From CAYJBH01 sp964370825 (GTDB lineage Bacteria; Bacillota; Clostridia; Oscillospirales; Ruminococcaceae), in contig CAYJKY010000013.1 in the NCBI GenBank assembly GCA_964370825.1, forward strand, positions 8,323 to 72,322: a DNA stretch of 64,000 bases. The letters run 5' to 3'. The position numbers and the translations under genes are program-made. Below, in pieces: positions 8,168 to 16,885 of the stretch. Position 1 is the stretch's first letter. Every line of letters begins with the position of its first letter. Under the pieces are notes generated by a model, which was not told where the DNA came from, made no database searches, and saw nothing but the letters and a program-made list of their open reading frames with translations.

Positions 8168-9658
8168 ATGGATAAAAAATATATTGCAATAGACTTGAAG
8201 TCCTTCTATGCCTCGGTTGAGTGTATGGAGCGTGGGCTTGATCCACTCTCAACAAATTTAGTGGTTGCCGACCCCGACCGAACAAACAAAACAATCTGCC
8301 TTGCCGTTACACCCTCTCTAAAAGCCTATGGGCTATCGGGACGGTCGAGGCTTTTTGAGGTTGTAAAAACGGTAAAGGAGGCAAACTTAATAAGGCTCGG
8401 TAAAACTCCAAACCGTACCTTTACTGGAAAATCCTATGATGATAATGAGCTGAAGAGGGACAAGAGCCTTGAGATAGACTATGTTATCGCACCACCTCAG
8501 ATGGCTAAATATGTAAAAAAGAGTACCGATATATACAGCATATATCTTGATTTTTTTGCACCCGAAGATATGCATGTCTACTCCATAGACGAGGTTTTTA
8601 TTGATGCAACCGGATACCTTCAAACCTACGGGCTGAGCGCAACCGAGCTTGCAAGGGTTGTTATTCATAGTGTGTCGAATGCTACCGGCATAACCTCTGT
8701 TGCCGGTGTAGGCAGTAATTTATACCTTGCAAAAATCGCAATGGACATCATGGCAAAAAAAGCCAAGCCGGACGAAAACGGTTTTAGGGTAGCTTTTTTA
8801 GACGAGATGTCCTATAAAAAACAGCTGTGGGAACACACCCCGCTTACCGACTTTTGGCGAATAGGCTCGGGATATAAAAAAAAGCTGGAGCGGTGCGGAC
8901 TTTTTACCATGGGCGACATCGCTCGGTGTTCCTTAGGTGGTAATGATGACTACTACAACGAGGAGCTTTTATACAGCCTTTTCGGGGTAAATGCCGAGCT
9001 TTTAATTGATCATGCATGGGGTTATGAACCCTGTGGCATTGCAGATGTCAAATCATATAAGTCCGAAACAAACAGCATAAGTTCGGGACAGGTTTTAAAG
9101 GTTCCGTATGACTATGAGGGCACACGACTTGTTGTTCATGAGATGGCAGAACTTCTGGTGCTGGATATGGTGGAAAAAGGCCTTGCCACCAACCGCATTG
9201 TCCTTACCGTAGGATATGACATTCAAAACATAGAGGACGGATATGACGGGGAAATAAAAATCGATAACTACGGCAGAAAAATACCAAAACACGCCCACGG
9301 CACATGTAGTTTGGGGTATTACACCTCGTCGGCAAAAACAATTATAGCAGAGACCCTGTCTCTTTATGATCGTATTATAAACCCGAAGCTATGGACAAGA
9401 AGAATTACTCTTGTTGCAGGGGATGTGTTGCCGGAAGACAAGGTTGTAAATGCAGAGGAATATGAGCAGATAGACCTGTTTTCGGTGCAGGAAAAAAAGC
9501 AGGACGAAAAGGAGTTGCAGCGTGAAAAAAGCCGTCAGCTCGCAGTTCTTGAAATTCAAAAAAAATATGGAAAAAATGCCATTGTAAAGGGGATGAGCCT
9601 TCAGGAGGAGGGTACGGCAAGGGAGCGCAACAGCACCATAGGAGGGCATAAGGCATGA
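8168..9658 (+). CDS. Y-family DNA polymerase (UmuC/DinB type)
   Basis: 496 residues. The N-terminus KYIAIDLKSFYASVECME holds the first catalytic Asp (9) and the Y-family SFYASVE motif; YSIDEVFIDATGY (about 138-150) holds the Asp141/Glu142 pair. The helix-hairpin-helix region PLTDFWRIGSGYKKKLERCGL follows, then a little-finger domain. This is a translesion polymerase of the UmuC/UvrX (YqjW) subgroup rather than DinB proper, judging by DRTNKTICLAVTPSLKAYG and the C-terminal coiled tail. It overlaps the YolD-like gene by 4 bases (ATGA), the arrangement known from Bacillota SOS or prophage loci. No LexA box was recognised in the short upstream gap. Confidence 0.9.
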   Translation: MDKKYIAIDLKSFYASVECMERGLDPLSTNLVVADPDRTNKTICLAVTPSLKAYGLSGRSRLFEVVKTVKEANLIRLGKTPNRTFTGKSYDDNELKRDKSLEIDYVIAPPQMAKYVKKSTDIYSIYLDFFAPEDMHVYSIDEVFIDATGYLQTYGLSATELARVVIHSVSNATGITSVAGVGSNLYLAKIAMDIMAKKAKPDENGFRVAFLDEMSYKKQLWEHTPLTDFWRIGSGYKKKLERCGLFTMGDIARCSLGGNDDYYNEELLYSLFGVNAELLIDHAWGYEPCGIADVKSYKSETNSISSGQVLKVPYDYEGTRLVVHEMAELLVLDMVEKGLATNRIVLTVGYDIQNIEDGYDGEIKIDNYGRKIPKHAHGTCSLGYYTSSAKTIIAETLSLYDRIINPKLWTRRITLVAGDVLPEDKVVNAEEYEQIDLFSVQEKKQDEKELQREKSRQLAVLEIQKKYGKNAIVKGMSLQEEGTARERNSTIGGHKA

Positions 9659-10056
9659 AATACGACGATATAATAGAGCTGTCTCGCCCATTATCAAAAA
9701 AGCATGTGCCAATGTCAGTACATGACCGTGCCGCACAGTTTGCACCGTTTGCGGCGCTGGTGGGGCACGCCGGTTCCATCTCGGAAACTGCGCGGATCAC
9801 CGAAAGGCGTATTGAGCTTGATGATTCACAAAAGGAGATTCTTGACCGTAAATTTGCAAATATATTCAACCGGATTAAAAATCATCCAAATGTAGAGATA
9901 ACCCACTTTGTACCGGATACCGTCAAGGCAGGAGGCAAATATGTTACAAGCAAAGGAGTAGTAAAAAAATTTGACACGGTTGAGGGAACAATAGCCTTTG
10001 AGGGCGGAGTGTTAATAAGGATAGAGGATGTAATAGAGATAACGGAAATAGTATAA
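9655..10056 (+). CDS. YolD-like family protein
   Basis: 133 residues. The N-terminal VPMSVHDRAAQFAPFAALVGH and central DRKFANIFNRI...ITHFVPD segments fit the YolD-like family, small proteins that in Bacillota pair with Y-family polymerases (for example YqjX next to YqjW) and are thought to be UmuD-like partners or regulators. The start codon overlaps the polymerase stop (ATGA), so expression is probably translationally coupled. The gene ends 6 bp before the convergent ABC exporter gene. Confidence 0.85.
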   Translation: MKYDDIIELSRPLSKKHVPMSVHDRAAQFAPFAALVGHAGSISETARITERRIELDDSQKEILDRKFANIFNRIKNHPNVEITHFVPDTVKAGGKYVTSKGVVKKFDTVEGTIAFEGGVLIRIEDVIEITEIV

Positions 10057-10062
10057 TAACCG

Positions 10063-11928
10063 CTACTCGGAAATGTCATAATATTGTGCCTGTGCTTGCC
10101 ACAGTTCGTAGTATTTACCGTTTTGCTCCGCAACCAGGTCACCATGCGTGCCGACCTGAACGATTTCACCTTGATGAAAAACTGCGATGCGGTCGCAAAA
10201 TTTGCAACTCGAAAGTCGATGGCTGATATAAACGGTCGTTTTATTTCCTACGAGTGCATTGAATTTTGAATAAATTTCAAACTCTGCGATAGGGTCAAGA
10301 GCTGCAGTCGGCTCATCCAAGATTATGAACGGTGAGCCTCGGTACAATGCACGTGCCAACGCAACCTTTTGCGCTTCGCCCCCTGATATTTCCACACCGT
10401 TCTCCTCAAACTCTTTGTAGAGGCAGGTGTGCACACCATTTTGCATTGTTTGAAGCCGCCCAGCCAAACCGACTCTTTGCAGGACATCAACCACCTGTGC
10501 TTCGTCATACGACACACTGCACGCAACATTTTGCCCGAGTGTGAAGGCAAAGATTTTAAAATCCTGAAAAACTACACCGAACATTCTCATATACTCCGAG
10601 TAGTCATACTTTCGGATGTCGATTCCGTTTAGGGTTATTTCACCTTCGGTTGGGTCATAAAGTCGCGTGAGTAGTTTAATCATCGTCGTTTTGCCGCTTC
10701 CGTTCATACCGACAACTGCCAGCTTCACACCGTTCTCTATGGTAAGGTTGATATTTTTTAGGATATAGCGGTCACTGTTTGGATACTTGAAGCTGACGTT
10801 TTTCAGTTCAATTCTATAATCGTTTACGCCATCGTCGCAAAAGTATATTTTTTCCACTGCGAGTTTCCCTTGATATTTTTTGTTCGGAGTGTCTAAAAAA
10901 GCGAAATACTGCTGGAGCACTTCGCAGTTCGCATTCAGGTCTGCGACGGCGAAGGCGAGTTCGTTGACTCCCGTAATCAGTTTCATCAGTGCGCCCGCAT
11001 ATTGCACGATATTTCCAACACCAAAACTGCCGAATAATGCTTTAAGTGTGATGTAGATATAAAAAACTGCCTGCGTCCCAATCCGAACGGTGTGTCCAAT
11101 CATATTTGTTTTCATTTGATATTGAAACGTGTTATGAAGAAGTCCGTGAACGTAGCGATTGAACTGTGTGAGGTAGGAAATAATTGCGTCGCTATAGCCA
11201 TAAAGTTTCACGTCCTTTGCCCCGGTGTAACGATTGAGAAAGTCAAGAAAGTACATAAACTGTCGATTCCCAATCGCCATTTTTCCGAGTTCGCTCATCG
11301 AATAACGTTCCGATTGTTGTTTCAACTTAAAGCTGAGGAAGATGTTTGCAAAAAACAGCACAAGCAGAACTAAAACGGCAAACGGTGAATAAAGAAATTT
11401 CCACACTCCGGGTTCGCTAGCATAGGACATCGTAAACGCGGTAGCCACAAGTCCCACCGAAAATAGCGAGTTGGCAATGCCGTTAATCAATGAATTCAGG
11501 CGAACGTGCAGGCGTAATATGCCCCTTTCTTGTGTTAATTGCAACGCTTTTAGCTGTAAAAAATCTTCATACACGCTTGCGTCATCGAGGAGCTCATAGT
11601 CCATCTGTTGCACCTTATCTTTAACAGGTACATCCAACATCTGATAGAGTTTCACGTTAAGATGTTCCGCACGTCTACGCAATGCCGCATCGATCATCCC
11701 AATCACGAGGTTGAGCGCCGCTGTGATTGCGGCAAGCATCAGCAGGTGGACAAGCGGTTTCTGCATAACGATGGCATTGATGATACTCGCCGACATAAAA
11801 AGGTTGACATAGGGCAATGCTTGGGAAAAAATGCCTTGAAACACAGCTGTTTCAATCAAACGAGGAACAAGTCGGTTCAAAAGCTTGTAGCCACGTAGGT
11901 TCAACTGCAGTTTATCTTTATGCGTCAT
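10063..11928 (-). CDS. ABC exporter subunit, fused permease and ATPase (second gene)
   Basis: 621 residues: an N-terminal six-helix transmembrane domain (about 25-340) followed by an ABC ATPase. Walker A is VGMNGSGKTT (about 406-415), the signature ISGGEAQK about 513, and Walker B/E is IILDEPTAALDP about 536, followed by SHRLSS. The catalytic Glu is present. It forms a pair with the upstream half, the two genes overlapping by 11 bases, so a heterodimeric type IV exporter for a peptide, lipid or drug is likely; no cargo gene lies nearby. Start ATG 11928 was preferred over GTG 11937, which lies only 2 bases from GGAAGG. Confidence 0.9.
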   Translation of the reverse strand: MTHKDKLQLNLRGYKLLNRLVPRLIETAVFQGIFSQALPYVNLFMSASIINAIVMQKPLVHLLMLAAITAALNLVIGMIDAALRRRAEHLNVKLYQMLDVPVKDKVQQMDYELLDDASVYEDFLQLKALQLTQERGILRLHVRLNSLINGIANSLFSVGLVATAFTMSYASEPGVWKFLYSPFAVLVLLVLFFANIFLSFKLKQQSERYSMSELGKMAIGNRQFMYFLDFLNRYTGAKDVKLYGYSDAIISYLTQFNRYVHGLLHNTFQYQMKTNMIGHTVRIGTQAVFYIYITLKALFGSFGVGNIVQYAGALMKLITGVNELAFAVADLNANCEVLQQYFAFLDTPNKKYQGKLAVEKIYFCDDGVNDYRIELKNVSFKYPNSDRYILKNINLTIENGVKLAVVGMNGSGKTTMIKLLTRLYDPTEGEITLNGIDIRKYDYSEYMRMFGVVFQDFKIFAFTLGQNVACSVSYDEAQVVDVLQRVGLAGRLQTMQNGVHTCLYKEFEENGVEISGGEAQKVALARALYRGSPFIILDEPTAALDPIAEFEIYSKFNALVGNKTTVYISHRLSSCKFCDRIAVFHQGEIVQVGTHGDLVAEQNGKYYELWQAQAQYYDISE

Positions 11929-13726
11929 ATTCCACACCGCCTTCCCGATAATAGTGACTTTGGATTTCGTACATCTGGCGGTATTGTCCGTCCAGCTTCA
12001 TCATCGTTTCGTGCGTGCCCTCCTCAACGATTTTCCCACCTTCAAATAACAAAATGCGATCACAAAACCGTGTGCTTGAAAGACGGTGAGAGATAAAAAC
12101 AGAGCTGCAATGTGTCGTCATTTTGTGATATTGCTCATAAATTTTACCTTCCGCAATCGGATCGAGTGCCGCAGTCGGTTCGTCCAAAATAAGGAACTTG
12201 CCATTCTTGTATAGGGCTCTGGCAAGGGCAAGCTTTTGCATTTCTCCACCAGATAAGTCCACAGCATCCGATTGAACGGTTTTAATTAAAGGCGTATCCA
12301 TCCCATTGGGCAGTGTGCAAACTTTTTCCCATAAGTCGGCAGATTTTAGAACCTCGGCAACCTTTTGTTTGTCATAATCATCAACCCCTGCAATGTTCGA
12401 GCCGATAGAAAACGGCAATACAAAAATATCTTGAAAAACCGCGGAAAAAAGGCTTTGATACTTCTCAATGTTGTAGGATTGAACAGGGTTTCCATTCAGA
12501 AGTATTTCGCCGGATGTCGGCGTATAAAATCCGCAGAGCAGTTTCATCAATGTCGATTTGCCTGCGCCGTTTACGCCTACGATAGCAATTTTTTCCCCTT
12601 TTTTGATGCGAAAGGTCAGGTTTTCAATTGTAGGGCGTTCGCTCCCTTCGTAGCGAAAGGAGACATTTTTAAACTCGATCCCGAACGTTTCTTGCGGTAA
12701 AGGAAGGCCCGCACCACGATTTGTTTTATTTGGATACTCTAAAAACTCACGTATTTCGCTGACTGCCAAATGGATGTTCAGCATCGTGCTGAAATCGGCA
12801 GCAAAACTGCTAACATATGTCGAAAATGCGGTGATAACCCCAAAATAAAATACGAAATCAACACTGCTCATCGACCGTGTGTACACGATGTAGACGAGCA
12901 ATCCATAGTTAACGAGGTCACGGACAAGCGCACAAAGGGCACACAATCCGTCAATCTTAAAATTGTAGAGCTGTTGTTTTTTGCTCCACGCCATGCGTCC
13001 GTGAAGTATGTCACGGAAAATGTCGTACAGCCACTCCCCCAAACCGTAAAGCCGAATATCTTTTGCGGTGGAAAAGTCGATGCCACGTGCGAGGATGTAG
13101 CGCAATTTCCGCTCGTACGCTGTCCAGTGGTCTTTGTTTTTGTAACTCCAAACCGCCATTTTTTTTAATAACAGAAAACTAAACAGCGTTGTGAGTACAA
13201 TAACAGGCGGGATGATAGGGTGAAATACGATGAGCACGTTCATATAGATAAGAATGCCGAAAAGATTAGAAGCGAGTGCCGAAATCGTGCCGGAAACCTT
13301 GCCAATGGGCGATTCGCCCGAGCCGACGTTGCCGATTGCTTTTGCCATGCGGTCAAGCCCCGATGCAGATTCCGAAATTTCATAGTCGTTGTCGCAGTGT
13401 TTTCGGGGGATTTCTATTTCAAAGGTGTTGTCCACCTTCACCGCGAAACTACTCGTTTTTTGCGTACAAAATTCGTTCAGCACGGTTGCGACAAGGAGTG
13501 CAGCACTCAGCAACAGCACCATCACTATAATATGTTCGGGCAACTTTCCATCCTGCGCATACGCTACCACCTGGGACGAAAAGACGATGCCGAGAAACGA
13601 TGCTGCGACGCTGATTGGCGCTTTTAGAAAAAGCAAGCAGACGGACAATTTGCCTATGTTCCACATTTTTGATAAGATGTATGTCAGGTTGTCGAACAGT
13701 TTGTAACCGGGTTTCTTTTTCTCCAT
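11918..13726 (-). CDS. ABC exporter subunit, fused permease and ATPase (first gene)
   Basis: 602 residues with a six-helix exporter domain and C-terminal ATPase: Walker A VGVNGAGKST (about 380-390), signature DLSGGEMQK, Walker B LILDEPTAALDP, H-loop SHRLSS. AAGGAG lies 6 bases before ATG 13726. It is the promoter-proximal gene of the two-gene operon. Neither half shows an obviously degenerate catalytic site, unlike many heterodimeric exporters. The promoter has a weak -35 with direct repeats just upstream, so expression may need an activator (see the promoter entry). Cargo is unknown. Confidence 0.9.
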   Translation of the reverse strand: MEKKKPGYKLFDNLTYILSKMWNIGKLSVCLLFLKAPISVAASFLGIVFSSQVVAYAQDGKLPEHIIVMVLLLSAALLVATVLNEFCTQKTSSFAVKVDNTFEIEIPRKHCDNDYEISESASGLDRMAKAIGNVGSGESPIGKVSGTISALASNLFGILIYMNVLIVFHPIIPPVIVLTTLFSFLLLKKMAVWSYKNKDHWTAYERKLRYILARGIDFSTAKDIRLYGLGEWLYDIFRDILHGRMAWSKKQQLYNFKIDGLCALCALVRDLVNYGLLVYIVYTRSMSSVDFVFYFGVITAFSTYVSSFAADFSTMLNIHLAVSEIREFLEYPNKTNRGAGLPLPQETFGIEFKNVSFRYEGSERPTIENLTFRIKKGEKIAIVGVNGAGKSTLMKLLCGFYTPTSGEILLNGNPVQSYNIEKYQSLFSAVFQDIFVLPFSIGSNIAGVDDYDKQKVAEVLKSADLWEKVCTLPNGMDTPLIKTVQSDAVDLSGGEMQKLALARALYKNGKFLILDEPTAALDPIAEGKIYEQYHKMTTHCSSVFISHRLSSTRFCDRILLFEGGKIVEEGTHETMMKLDGQYRQMYEIQSHYYREGGVEYDA

Positions 13727-13764
13727 AACACTCTCCTTTGCTACATTGTTCTTTGTTAGGCTCT

Positions 13765-13824
13765 ATCATAGCATAGGTTTTCCCAAAAAATCAAAATCGT
13801 GCATGAGTGGTAGAAAATCGTGCA
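13765..13824 (-). promoter_or_regulatory. Exporter promoter with 21-bp-spaced direct repeats (LytTR-like)
   Basis: On the minus strand a -10 TATGAT (13770-13765) has only a poor -35 (TGATTT). Just upstream, TGCACGATTTT occurs twice (13803-13793 and 13824-13814), start-to-start distance 21 bp. Direct 9-11-bp repeats about two helical turns apart beside a weak -35 are the known layout of LytTR-family activator sites. No LytTR gene is in the window, so the regulator would act in trans. Confidence 0.5.
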
Positions 13825-14154
13825 CAGACGGTGTATATAATATTGATGTATACTTTAAGTTAAAAATCACAGGACCCTGCCGGCAAATTGTTTTTTTGTA
13901 ATTATTTATCTTTATAAAAAAATAATCGCTCGGCTATCTTATGCCGTACCGTAGCGATTTTACTATAATATTATCTCATTTACGATTGTAGAAGTCAAGT
14001 GAGTACATTACCTTCGAGATTACCAAACCACCATCCCGTTCAACTTTCAAACACTTGCCTTATATGTAGCAATCACAAAGTTTTCGGATTAGGGTAAATA
14101 GCATAATAAATCGACAATATTGTAATATTTTTAGCAGTATATTGTGTGATTGTA
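13825..14154. other. Intergenic stretch between divergent transporters
   Basis: AT-rich and without a recognisable gene. It contains one imperfect stem-loop (AATCGCT 13924-13930 with AGCGATT 13953-13959; inner CGGC 13931-13934 with GCCG 13943-13946) with no T-run. Since both flanking genes start outward from here, it is not an obvious terminator; it could be a decayed element or part of a 5' leader. Confidence 0.4.
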
Positions 14155-14183
14155 TTGACATAAATGTAAAATTATTGTAAAAT
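14155..14183 (+). promoter_or_regulatory. Sigma-A promoter of the peptide importer operon
   Basis: Perfect TTGACA (14155-14160), exactly 17 bp, then TAAAAT (14178-14183). Transcription would start near 14190, leaving a 5' leader of about 90 bases before the ATG at 14283, which is preceded by GAGGGGGA. Confidence 0.75.
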
Positions 14184-14282
14184 GGGTACTGGTAAGTTTT
14201 TGATAAGGGGGTAATGCGGCCTAATTTCAGCTACAAATATTACCGATTTAACAAAAAAGTACGAAGATATTGAGGGGGAAAA

Positions 14283-15800
14283 ATGAAAAAATTATTAGCA
14301 GTATTGATTGCGGCTATGATGGCAGTTAGCCTTTTAGCCGGATGTTCAAGTGGAGGAGGATCAGATACTCTTATCGTTTCTCAAGGTGCAGATCCTGCAT
14401 CACTTGACCCACAGGGCGCAAATGAGCAGCCCGGTTCAAGAGTTTCGAAGCAGATCTATGATACACTTTTCTTTCAAGATGAAGAAATGAACGTATCAGA
14501 GGGATTAGCTGAGAGCTATGAACTTCTTGACGACGGTATGACATTAAGCCTGAAACTTCGTGAGGGCGTTACATTCCATAATGGAAACGCATTCACAGCA
14601 GAGGATGTAAAGTTCACAATCGAAAGAGCTATTGCATCACCCGATGTTACACATATTGTTTCCGCTATTGACCCGGAGAAAATCACAATAGTTGATGATT
14701 ACAACATGACAATCGGCATGCTTTACCCATTCGCACCTATCCTATCCCATCTTGCCCATACAGCAACTTCAATCGTTGATAAAGAAACTGTTGAAGCAGC
14801 CGGCGATTCCTATGGTTCAAGTCCTGTCGGAACAGGTCCTTATACTCTTGTAGAGTGGAACGTAGGCGACAACATCGTTTTAGAAGCAAACGCTGATTAC
14901 TGGGGTGAAGGCGCAAAAACAGAAAACATTATCATCAGAAATATTCCTGAGCCGGAAACAGCAATGCTTGAGCTTGAATCAGGCGGTGTAGATATCGTTT
15001 ATGATATTGCTGCATCAAACATTGCACGTTTCGAAGGTAGCGAGGAAACAAGCCTTGTAAGAAGTCCTAACTTCTCAACTACATACATTGGTTTCAATGC
15101 ACAAAAAGAGCCTTTCAATGACCCGCTTGTACGTCAGGCTATCAACCATGCAATCGACATGAGTGCAATCGTTGAAAACGTATACTACGGTGCAGGCTCA
15201 CAGGCTAAAGGTCCTATCGGTCAGATGGTTTGGGCTTACAATGACGAGCTTACAGGTTACGAGTATGACGTTGAAAAAGCTAAAGAACTCTTGGCCGAGG
15301 CCGGATATCCCGATGGTTTCTCAACAACAATCATGACAAACGAAGGTAACCAACAGCGTGCCGACGTTGCAATTATTGTTCAGAGCGCTTTAAAAGAAAT
15401 TGGCATCGAGGTTGAAATTCAAACTCTTGAATGGACAAAGTACCTCGAAACAACCGAGAATGGCGAGCATGATATGTTTATCCTAGGTTGGGTTACTGTT
15501 ACAGGCGACCCCGACTACGGTCTATATCCGCTATTCCACTCGTCGACATATGGTGCAGCAGGTAACAGAACTTTCTGGTCAACACCTGAGGTAGACGAAC
15601 TTCTTGACGAAGCAAGAACATCAAACGATCCTGCTGTTCGTGAAGCTAACTACAAAGAAGTGCAGCAAATTGTTGCTGAAGAAGCACCTTGGATATTCAC
15701 ATGGGAAGGTGAAGACCTTACAGGCGTTCGTTCAAACATTGAAGGTTTTGTAAACAATCCCGCTGGTCACCATGTTCTTAAAAACGTAGTTAAAAACTAA
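14283..15800 (+). CDS. Peptide ABC transporter substrate-binding lipoprotein (family 5)
   Basis: 505 residues. The signal peptide ends in the lipobox LLAGC (Cys21), so the protein is lipid-anchored outside the membrane. The body fits SBP family 5 (OppA/DppA): DPASLDPQGANEQPGSRV early, then LRDGV-like LREGVTFHNGNAFTAEDVKFTIERA, SSPVGTGPYTLVEWNVGD, and VRQAINHAIDMSAIV. It captures di/oligopeptides, or possibly nickel or sugars as in some relatives, and delivers them to the B/C permeases. First gene of the operon, with a strong promoter. A stem-loop follows it, which would leave more SBP than permease message. Confidence 0.92.
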   Translation: MKKLLAVLIAAMMAVSLLAGCSSGGGSDTLIVSQGADPASLDPQGANEQPGSRVSKQIYDTLFFQDEEMNVSEGLAESYELLDDGMTLSLKLREGVTFHNGNAFTAEDVKFTIERAIASPDVTHIVSAIDPEKITIVDDYNMTIGMLYPFAPILSHLAHTATSIVDKETVEAAGDSYGSSPVGTGPYTLVEWNVGDNIVLEANADYWGEGAKTENIIIRNIPEPETAMLELESGGVDIVYDIAASNIARFEGSEETSLVRSPNFSTTYIGFNAQKEPFNDPLVRQAINHAIDMSAIVENVYYGAGSQAKGPIGQMVWAYNDELTGYEYDVEKAKELLAEAGYPDGFSTTIMTNEGNQQRADVAIIVQSALKEIGIEVEIQTLEWTKYLETTENGEHDMFILGWVTVTGDPDYGLYPLFHSSTYGAAGNRTFWSTPEVDELLDEARTSNDPAVREANYKEVQQIVAEEAPWIFTWEGEDLTGVRSNIEGFVNNPAGHHVLKNVVKN

Positions 15801-15820
15801 AGCTCTTATTTATAACAAAA

Positions 15821-15845
15821 AGGAGACTGTTTTTTGCAGTCTCCT
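15821..15845 (+). terminator. Stem-loop between binding protein and permease genes
   Basis: Perfect 9-bp stem AGGAGACTG/CAGTCTCCT with loop TTTTTTG, 20 bp after the SBP stop. On the plus strand it is not followed by a T-run, so it fits a partial terminator or mRNA-stabilising hairpin that raises SBP over permease levels rather than a full stop. Confidence 0.6.
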
Positions 15846-15916
15846 AAAATGTTTAATAGGCAACAAGTTATAATCCACTAACCTTTGGCAAGCAATTTTC
15901 CTTAGGAGGTATGTTT

Positions 15917-16885
15917 TTGTTAAATTATATCATTAAAAGGCTCCTGCTGGTTTTACCCGTATTACTGGCTGTGACATTTGTAATATTCACATTGCTGTAT
16001 TTTACACCGGGTAACCCTGCAAAAGCAATGTTGGGTGAAGTTGCAAGTCCAGAAGCTTTGGCGGATCTTGAAGAAGAACTTGGTCTTAACGACCCGTTTT
16101 TAGTCAGATACGGCAATTATCTTCTTGGTCTGTTGCAAGGCGACATGGGCACATCCTACCGTACAGATAGACCTGTGGCGGAGGAGCTGTTCAGCCGTTT
16201 GCCTACAACACTGAACCTAGCTTTGCTATCAATCCTTATTGCCGTAGCAATAGGAATACCGGTTGGTATTATTTCGGCAACGAAACAATATTCATGGTTT
16301 GATAATACCTCTATGGTTTTTGCATTGTTGGGTGTTTCCATGCCAAACTTCTGGCAGGGAATGGTTTTAATTCTTGTGTTTTCCGTATGGCTTGGAATAT
16401 TGCCTGTTTCAGGTTTTACAACGCCTGCACACTGGATATTGCCTGCCGTAACAATAGGAACATCAACCGCGGCAATCATTGCCAGAATGACACGTTCAAG
16501 TATGCTTGAGGTTAATAGGCAAGATTATATTAGAACCGCAAGGGCAAAAGGTCAAAAGGAATCTGTTGTAATAATGAAGCATCAGCTGAAAAATGCGTTG
16601 ATCCCTGTTATAACAGTTGTTGGCTTACAATTTGGCGCACTACTTGGCGGTGCAGTTCTAACCGAGACAATCTTTGCTGTTCCCGGCATTGGCAGATATA
16701 TGGTTGAAGCCATTAAAAATCGTGATTATCCTGTTATTCAAGGCGGAGTTTTGCTTATAGCCGTTATCTTTACGTTTGTTAATCTTGCTGTTGACATTCT
16801 TTATGCATATGCGGATCCCAGAATTAAAGCAAATTACTCTCAAGCTAAGTTAGGAGGTCCATTAAAATGGCTAAACAAAAAGTAG
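15917..16885 (+). CDS. dppB: Peptide ABC transporter permease, DppB/OppB type
   Basis: 322 residues, six membrane helices. The N-terminus MLNYIIKRLLLVLPVLLAVT and the inner PFLVRYGNYLLGLLQGDMGTSYRTDRPV loop are typical of DppB/OppB; the EAA loop that docks on the ATPase is DYIRTARAKGQKESVVIMKHQLKNALIP. Start: an ATG at 15911 directly touches AGGAGGT and would have no spacer; TTG 15917 is 6 bases away and gives the canonical N-terminus, so a TTG start is called. The 3' end overlaps dppC by 19 bases. Confidence 0.93.
   Translation: MLNYIIKRLLLVLPVLLAVTFVIFTLLYFTPGNPAKAMLGEVASPEALADLEEELGLNDPFLVRYGNYLLGLLQGDMGTSYRTDRPVAEELFSRLPTTLNLALLSILIAVAIGIPVGIISATKQYSWFDNTSMVFALLGVSMPNFWQGMVLILVFSVWLGILPVSGFTTPAHWILPAVTIGTSTAAIIARMTRSSMLEVNRQDYIRTARAKGQKESVVIMKHQLKNALIPVITVVGLQFGALLGGAVLTETIFAVPGIGRYMVEAIKNRDYPVIQGGVLLIAVIFTFVNLAVDILYAYADPRIKANYSQAKLGGPLKWLNKK

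Noticed and set aside
12770..13627. Several 70-135-codon frames opposite the ABC exporter gene
   Set aside because: All are antisense to the well-supported permease domain and show no homology pattern.
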